64,000 bases of DNA from Primulina eburnea (lineage: Eukaryota > Streptophyta > Magnoliopsida > Lamiales > Gesneriaceae): the NCBI RefSeq assembly GCF_022965805.1, contig NC_133114.1:9382261-9446260 (forward strand). The letters are read 5' to 3'. Made by a program: the position numbers and the translations under genes. The notes under the pieces are model-generated. The model was not told the DNA's origin. It searched no databases and worked only from the letters and a program-made list of their open reading frames with translations. Positions 58,268 to 64,000 of this stretch are shown here, one piece after another. Position 1 is the first letter of the stretch. The number at the start of each line of letters is the position of its first letter.

Positions 58268-58547
58268 AACGTTAAATATGTACATTGTGGATGCTACTTC
58301 AATAATGCCGAGCATTCAACCAAGCGGCGGTCACAGCCCCTTGATGTTCGAGTTTCGTTTCCCTAAGTATGCTACGTTTGACTGCTGCAGAATCGCTAAT
58401 GCTGTAAACAAGCAAATCATTTTATTAGTGTACAGCAATCTTGATGTATATAATGCAAACCTATATAACCCAGATCAATACAAACCATTGATAGTAAAGA
58501 ATTTGAATTTTGTATACTTCATTGTTGTGTTTAGTTGGTATGATTAA
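58268..58547 (+). pseudogene. Remainder of a small ORF interrupted by element C (unknown)
   Basis: In the same frame as ATG 48396, this stretch is open to TAA at 58545-58547, for a pre-insertion ORF of about 96 codons. A possible GT donor (GCTGTAAAC near 58402) follows a more ordered first part, so it could instead be the first exon of a larger gene. No family was recognised. It converges on the 3' end of the transporter gene. The interruption is certain; that it was ever a gene is not. Confidence 0.35.
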
Positions 58548-59567
58548 TGTAGAATTTCTCAATAGTTAGGCTTAGTCCTTCTTTCGTAACCATTTTTCTC
58601 TTCCAGCTTGTTATCTTTCCTGCCAGTACAAATCCATGTTTTGGCTTGATTAGAAATCCTAGAATTAACGTGTTTTTATCAACTCCAGCATCGTAAACTA
58701 AATTAAATTACAATTAAAATACAAAAACCCCCCTTCAAATTACAAAATAAAAGTAAGATGCCACTTCCTCAAACCCATATTATCTTATCAACTGTTTCTT
58801 CCATAGAAGATTCAAGGCCATGGTACAGAAGATTCAAAGGTCATGTTACCAGTTTTTACAACTAGAAGATAGCAGCAGAGAGTAAAAAATGAATAAGAGG
58901 AAGTGTGAGGAAAAAGAAAACAGCAAAACATGACCAGTGGCTCTGTGATAGTGGTGCTTTGGTAGTGCAGATCCGATGGTAGTAGAAAATTTGGTTCTAC
59001 AGCAATGGTGGTGGCTTTGTAGATGTTGAAGCAAAACGACTCATATTTTTGTCTAAGGGGATGCAATGAAAGAGAGGACGGCTCTTTATCCAATCACTTC
59101 ACAACAATCTTTCTCTCTTAAATAAGCAATCACTCTGTCATCACATCAATACAACCAACACACCCAAAGGCTTAAATAATACTGATTACTTCAAGTAAGA
59201 GAAAGACAGGTGACTTATGAACCAAAGATTATTATCTTTATGGAAACCATATTCCTCGCCGAACATTCATCATATTCTGAGACCTGAACTTTGAATCAAG
59301 CAAAGATCTCATCTTACAACTTACACTCATAAAAAAGTATGCATCATTCTCCAAGTTCGACTTCAAAATAAACTCAATATTCTCTAAGCTACCGATATAT
59401 GATTCTAAAATTGGTAAACTCAAACACAATAATCAATTCCAAACTATTTTTTTTAACTAAAAACCATGAGGCACAGCACTTGGAAAAAATATAATTTGAT
59501 TGAGAGCAAATCGAACAACAGTAATCATTCAGAGAATGGATAAAGAGCATTAAAATTACCACTTACA
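58548..59567. other. Region downstream of the transporter stop, nothing firm
   Basis: It probably contains the 3' UTR of the minus-strand transporter gene. Short ORFs on the minus strand near 58812-59093 have no recognisable features. Confidence 0.45.
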
Positions 59568-62500
59568 TCATGAAAACTGTGATTCAAAAGAAAAGAGACT
59601 CCTTTGTGTATCAGTTCGATTCTTCAGCCATCGACAGTATAAAGAAGCTGCCCCAACCACTGATAAAAGTGACAGCACTGCCAGAAATCCAAAATGCGAA
59701 ACATCATTTACAATTATCACAATCCCTAGCATTACCGACTCAACCAAACTAGCAATCGAAGCTTCTGTAGTCCCAATAAGATTGGCTTTCGATGCAGGGA
59801 TCCCAGTTTGTAAAATCTGTGCCCCTACAACGTCATATGACATGCGCCCCAATCTTGACAATACCTGTTTGTGGGAAATATCTCATTAGGTCACGACATG
59901 CTTGAGAAAGGTCCATGATGAAGCTAAGAAGTACACACCATGAAGCAGAAACAAGAATATTATAGCATTCTAACTAGAGACAGTACATAAATAGAAGCAT
60001 ATGCATCAAAACAAGCAATAGAGAACAACATACAGCAAAAGTTTACCAAGTCTGTCACAAACATTCGACAAACCACTAGAGAACAAAGACTGCACTTCGA
60101 TTGTTTATTATGTTAATTTCTGAATTATATAGAAGTCGTCAAACCCATAAAAAATCTGAACAAATTTTGTACAGAACGGTTTTGGCAAAGTTTAATGCGG
60201 CTATTTTATGCCAATACAAGAAAATACTCCTCAAATAATAGAAATATGAGTTCTCTTGAAAGAATCTGAAACTCAGTTGTCCATACAACAATGCATAACT
60301 TCAAATGAATACGAAAGTAATTAAATATTGACAGAATTTAATTCAGTAAATCAACATGTTTGCATCAATGAAGAATAGCACTTCAATGATAGGCCTAAAA
60401 ACTTGCAAACTCCGTTAAGTTTTCACAGCAAACATAGGTTTCACTGTTATAGAATCATAATAATCAGCAGCCAAAAAGAATAAAAGGATGCAATTTATTC
60501 TAAAACATAAATGAAAAAAACATGATTTAACCTACTCAAATTGTATCACATTAAACCCATTAAGCATGTCCAATAACAAGTGCTATCGTTTAAATGGATG
60601 GTCTACTTTATGTTTCGTTAACGAGTGCTTGCTTCGGTTATAATTGAATAAAACATATAAATTTGCCATTAAATCAAACACAATTTTTATACATATATCC
60701 AGCATTTGCAGTTTAAATAGAAAAGGAACTCACAATTAAAGACAAGAAGAATAGAAATGGAATTTTCTGAGAAACAGAACCGGTCCAGTACACAGCAACA
60801 GCCATCATGAGAAGTGAAGCCTGAAAGATCAGGCCAGCTGCTCCAGCCTGCTACGAGAAGTACTTTGAGAGTGCGAAGACTAACACAAACAACATAAAAG
60901 AAATAACTCCAGTGAGAAATAATGTGTAGAAAGAAAAAACCTCGAGAATGCCAAGTCGCTTGACCATCTTTGCAGACACAAATGTTGCAGCAACACCAAT
61001 AAAAGCAGATAACACATTGAATCCCCCGATAATTGAAGGTTTTAGACCTGAAAAAAATCTCAAATATATCAATACAAAAACACTCATCACCACTGGAACA
61101 TCAACAAAAATAATAAGCATCTCCAGATCATTTGCGGTACGAACATACGAGAACATTTATCTCAATTACACATCTTCATCATACAAACTTTATGACACTG
61201 ACACTTTCCCTCACTATCATAGCCTCAAAAATAAAAAAATGTGAATAGAATTCCATTTTCAACTTCTTCCAATCAATCTCAATGTCATTTTGACTAATGT
61301 GGACAAGAAAAAGGATGAGGGTGATGTTGCAATATAGTAGTCATTCTCGTCCTGTTGCCATCTTAAATAAGCTAATAGCTTTTTCCTGAATAATAAACAA
61401 AGCTGTGTCATAACCAATTAACTAACAACCACCAATCACTTCATTGGCTATTAGTGACATTGGACATAAAAGGTAATTTAGGTGGACCAAAACTGTTCTC
61501 GTAACTTGATGCTTGTCTTCCCTAACTGGAGATCCCTCATCACACACTTTTCTGGCATCAGCTTTATATAGAGAGATGCATGAACTTCAGTTCAAAATCA
61601 TGCCTCCTATCAGATATGTTTTATGTTTCTTTATGTCTCCACAAAACTATGTTTGACCAACCAAGAAAATGAATTTCACCCGCTTCTCCATGCATCCAAA
61701 CCAAGTTCAAAACTAACGCGATCAAGGAATCACAGATGCAAATTTCCATTATACAGCGATTATAAATTCTAGGTTTTTATTCAATAGCAACATGGGAAAA
61801 ATTAACAGGATTTGTTGAAATCCATATAACTGTAAGTGCCATTCAGGAAGCTAATTCAGCTAGTGTAAGAGTCTAAACACTACCGTGTTGTGTTAAGAAA
61901 GCCGTCATCAGACCACCAGGAGCAAGTACATTGAAGTAGAGCAACACATAAGCAAGGCTTGCTGGAAGAACAGGTTGTTGAAGGTATTCAAGCCACCCAT
62001 GCCTAATAGATTCTACACTGATAGCCACTGTACAAATAAAAGCAGAATCAGCGCAGACAAGAAAAAATCCAAAATCTAGAACATAAATTACTAAAACTTA
62101 CATATATTTTTGGGATCTAAGATAGATAATGGAGAGGAAAAACTGCAACCACTTTGTGGACATTTGGCACTGTCCAGGACTCCAGCAGAAAGCTTATTAG
62201 TTATCCATCCGAGAGTAACCTAGATAATAAAAAAGGGAAAAAGAACTCAGAAGATCAACTAGTTTCAACAACATTGCAATAACTAAGTTCGATGACGCTA
62301 CCACAACAGGCAATGACCATGTCATCAAACTAGCTGCCAGCATTAAGCATGTCAACGGTTCATATTTAGATAAGAAAATGCTAAATAATGAAGCTCCTGT
62401 AACCTGCAGTTATACAAGACCACAAAATTATTAGCACCAGTATTTAATACTGAATAAGAACCATTATTATTTTAGCTAACTATGAAATTCCAATCAGTTT

Positions 62501-63914
62501 AGACATGCTTATAAATATCATAAAATGCCAAAAATTAAAAGATCACAAATGACAATCACCTCACAGACGAGATCGATGCGGCTGAGAATTGCATTTGCTT
62601 GAGCAAGAGCAATAGGTCTGTTTGTCCCTGCCAACTGAAATAAATGTATCCCAGACAATTTAAAAAGAATGAAAGCATAACACAATATTAAAGAGACCCA
62701 GAGAGCTGCAGAAAAAGAAACAAAGAAACCAAAAAGGACCTACCAAAACAACCCAATCACGCTCCATTGCGACCCCCAGAGCCAGTCCACAGAGCCTTTC
62801 AACAGCCAGAGCTATTACAAGCACAAAAAACCAAGGTTTGACAAGTATAGAAGACACATTAGAGTGGACAGTATGGGCATGGATTATTATTCCAACAGAT
62901 AACAATTGAGCAGCTGCCTGAAACAAAAACATGACTGTAAGAAAGTGGAATCAAAGATTTCAGTTACAATAATGTTGGATTCAAGTGAAGAATAAGAACC
63001 TGGACGATAGTCAAACAATTAAACGCAGGCAGTCTTGGACAGCAGTCCATAAGTTTCCCAACTAAAGGACCTCCAACAATAACTGCAAACTGTTGCAACA
63101 TGCAGATGGTTGAGAAGCTAATCCCAGTTCATGTTTTAAAGAGTTATTTATGTGGATTTGATACCTTTGCAAAAAAGCCCATGATGGCCACAGGACGAAG
63201 ACTAGGATGAATCGATGCAATGGCAGCAGGCCAAGCAAAATTCCAGAGCTGTTCAACTGAATTCCCAGCCAAGCAGCAAGCGTATAAAGCTAAAGTACAA
63301 GAGACATTTTGTTAAATACTGAGTAAACACGCACAACTGCAGATACATCATTTTATGTAACCACTTCCATTTGAAGGAAAAAATTAGGAAAACAAAAATT
63401 CAAAATCATAAGTATATATACACGCATGAAATCAGTCTGTTCACTTTAAGAGAACTTTTTAGTAAAACCAATGATAATATCTGTCACAGTGATAGTTCTT
63501 TTGAAATGAAGCATTAATACTGAAAAAAAAAAGAAGAAATGGAGGTTTATCAAATGAATTCTGAGGATCAAGGAAATCCTCTAATTCTATGGAAATATCA
63601 GGTATCACTGAAGAATATGAAAGTGCCTCTATATCTGAACTGTAGTTTTATAGAGTGGTGCAAATTTGATCTAAATAATTATTATATAGGAAAATGAAAT
63701 GAGATCGAATGTATTTTAATGAAAGAATGGTTTGTTTACATTTGCGGGAAGTGATAATTTTTCAAAGTTTTATTCTCTAAATGAAAATTCAATTAGAAAA
63801 TTCTGCATCAAATCAACGAGAATGCTATCGCAGTATAGGAGCACACAGACCATAGAGCCCGGCTGGATGAGCAGGAGTGGCAGCAATTGCATTCTGCTCC
63901 TCCTCTGACAAGAC
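59568..63914 (-). CDS. IREG3: Ferroportin-family transporter, plastid type (solute carrier 40 member 3-like), 3' part, 11 exons
   Basis: Minus-strand exons, each with GT-AG borders and matching phase: 63914-63851, 63289-63165, 63089-63000, 62917-62744, 62634-62560, 62403-62302, 62219-62102, 62027-61884, 61047-60941, 60847-60734 and 59864-59568 (stop TGA). Together they encode 469 residues. The text is typical of plant IREG3/MAR1/FPN3 (Ferroportin1 family): [41 protein letters not shown] and M-S-Y-D-V-V-G near the end. These proteins sit in plastid (and mitochondrial) membranes and move iron or nicotianamine-like chelators; Arabidopsis MAR1 also lets aminoglycosides into plastids. Many hydrophobic helices are evident. 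The N-terminal roughly 130 residues, with the transit peptide, lie beyond the right edge. No stop or frameshift was seen, so the gene looks functional. Confidence 0.92.
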
Positions 63915-64000
63915 CTACATGATCCCAAGGAAAGAAAGAACAACCAATAATTAAAGATATTTAGACTTGCATAATTTCAAAGATGAAAGGATACTGAAAA
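63915..64000 (-). other. Intron of the transporter gene reaching the window edge
   Basis: The minus strand reads toward the acceptor ATCATGTAG at 63915-63923. No further exon is visible before the edge. Confidence 0.7.

Noticed and set aside
58812..59093. Minus-strand 93-codon ORF
   Set aside because: No motif, no splice context fitting the transporter, composition like random AT-rich DNA; probably 3' UTR.
60848..60940. Coding continuation of the transporter (a minus-strand ORF reads through here)
   Set aside because: It has GT-AG borders and ends in a stop before the next exon; splicing it out restores the family sequence G-I-L-E-A-G-A-A-G.
60948..61244. Plus-strand 98-codon ORF
   Set aside because: Antisense shadow of a transporter exon.
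1..64000. tRNA, rRNA or snRNA genes
   Set aside because: None recognised; only primer-binding-site complements of tRNA-iMet occur.

Overview
This is a plant nuclear window, almost certainly a eudicot and possibly an asterid of the Lamiales type (tentative; based only on the style of its repeats). The evidence is multi-exon genes with GT-AG introns, plant LTR retrotransposons primed by tRNA-iMet (TGGTATCAGAGC), Mutator-like elements with 9-bp target duplications, and AT-rich introns. About 90 percent is transposable elements, many of them nested. The only ordinary host gene is at the right edge: the C-terminal 469 residues of a plastid ferroportin-like transporter (IREG3/MAR1/FPN3 type, minus strand, 59568-63914, 11 exons visible).

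Layout. 1-2369: 5' end of a Tekay/Del-like Ty3 element on the minus strand (gag, PBS, LTR), inserted into the coding sequence of an Athila-like Ty3 element. 2370-10828: the rest of that Athila-like element on the plus strand, with an intact pol, then an unusual accessory region, then a 3' noncoding region and a 3' LTR. The accessory region, where Athila elements normally carry an env-like gene, holds (a) a 176-codon ORF with a basic stretch plus a four-Cys cluster resembling the cysteine-rich nucleic-acid-binding proteins of plant betaflexiviruses, and (b) an intronless 209-codon LOG gene (cytokinin riboside 5'-monophosphate phosphoribohydrolase) with its catalytic motifs kept. A retrotransposon carrying a virus-like nucleic-acid-binding protein and a cytokinin-activating enzyme is the most striking thing in the window.

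10829-13285: remnant of another Tekay element (integrase, chromodomain, 3' LTR). About 13.6-32.9 kb: a decayed tandem array, unit about 475-565 bp, whose open stretches read as two neighbouring exons of a FolD gene (methylenetetrahydrofolate dehydrogenase/cyclohydrolase). Four insertions, each with a target duplication, split this array: a 4.4-kb palindromic Mutator-like element (14991-19430), a 1.2-kb Mutator-like element (19467-20674), a solo LTR (21222-22612) and a nearly intact Tekay element (22694-31216).

33766-45334: a decayed Sirevirus-type Copia element on the minus strand, with env-like ORFs. 45849-46029: a small MITE. 46039-48401: repeat-like DNA with a CpG-rich inverted-repeat cluster. 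48407-58262: a young Copia element on the plus strand, inserted after the third codon of a small ORF. 58268-64000: remainder of that ORF, then the transporter gene.

A recurring theme is that several unrelated LTRs have a cluster of family-specific short inverted repeats, mostly CpG-bearing, in U3 just upstream of the TATA box. All readings were made by eye; family names rest on motifs, not on searches.
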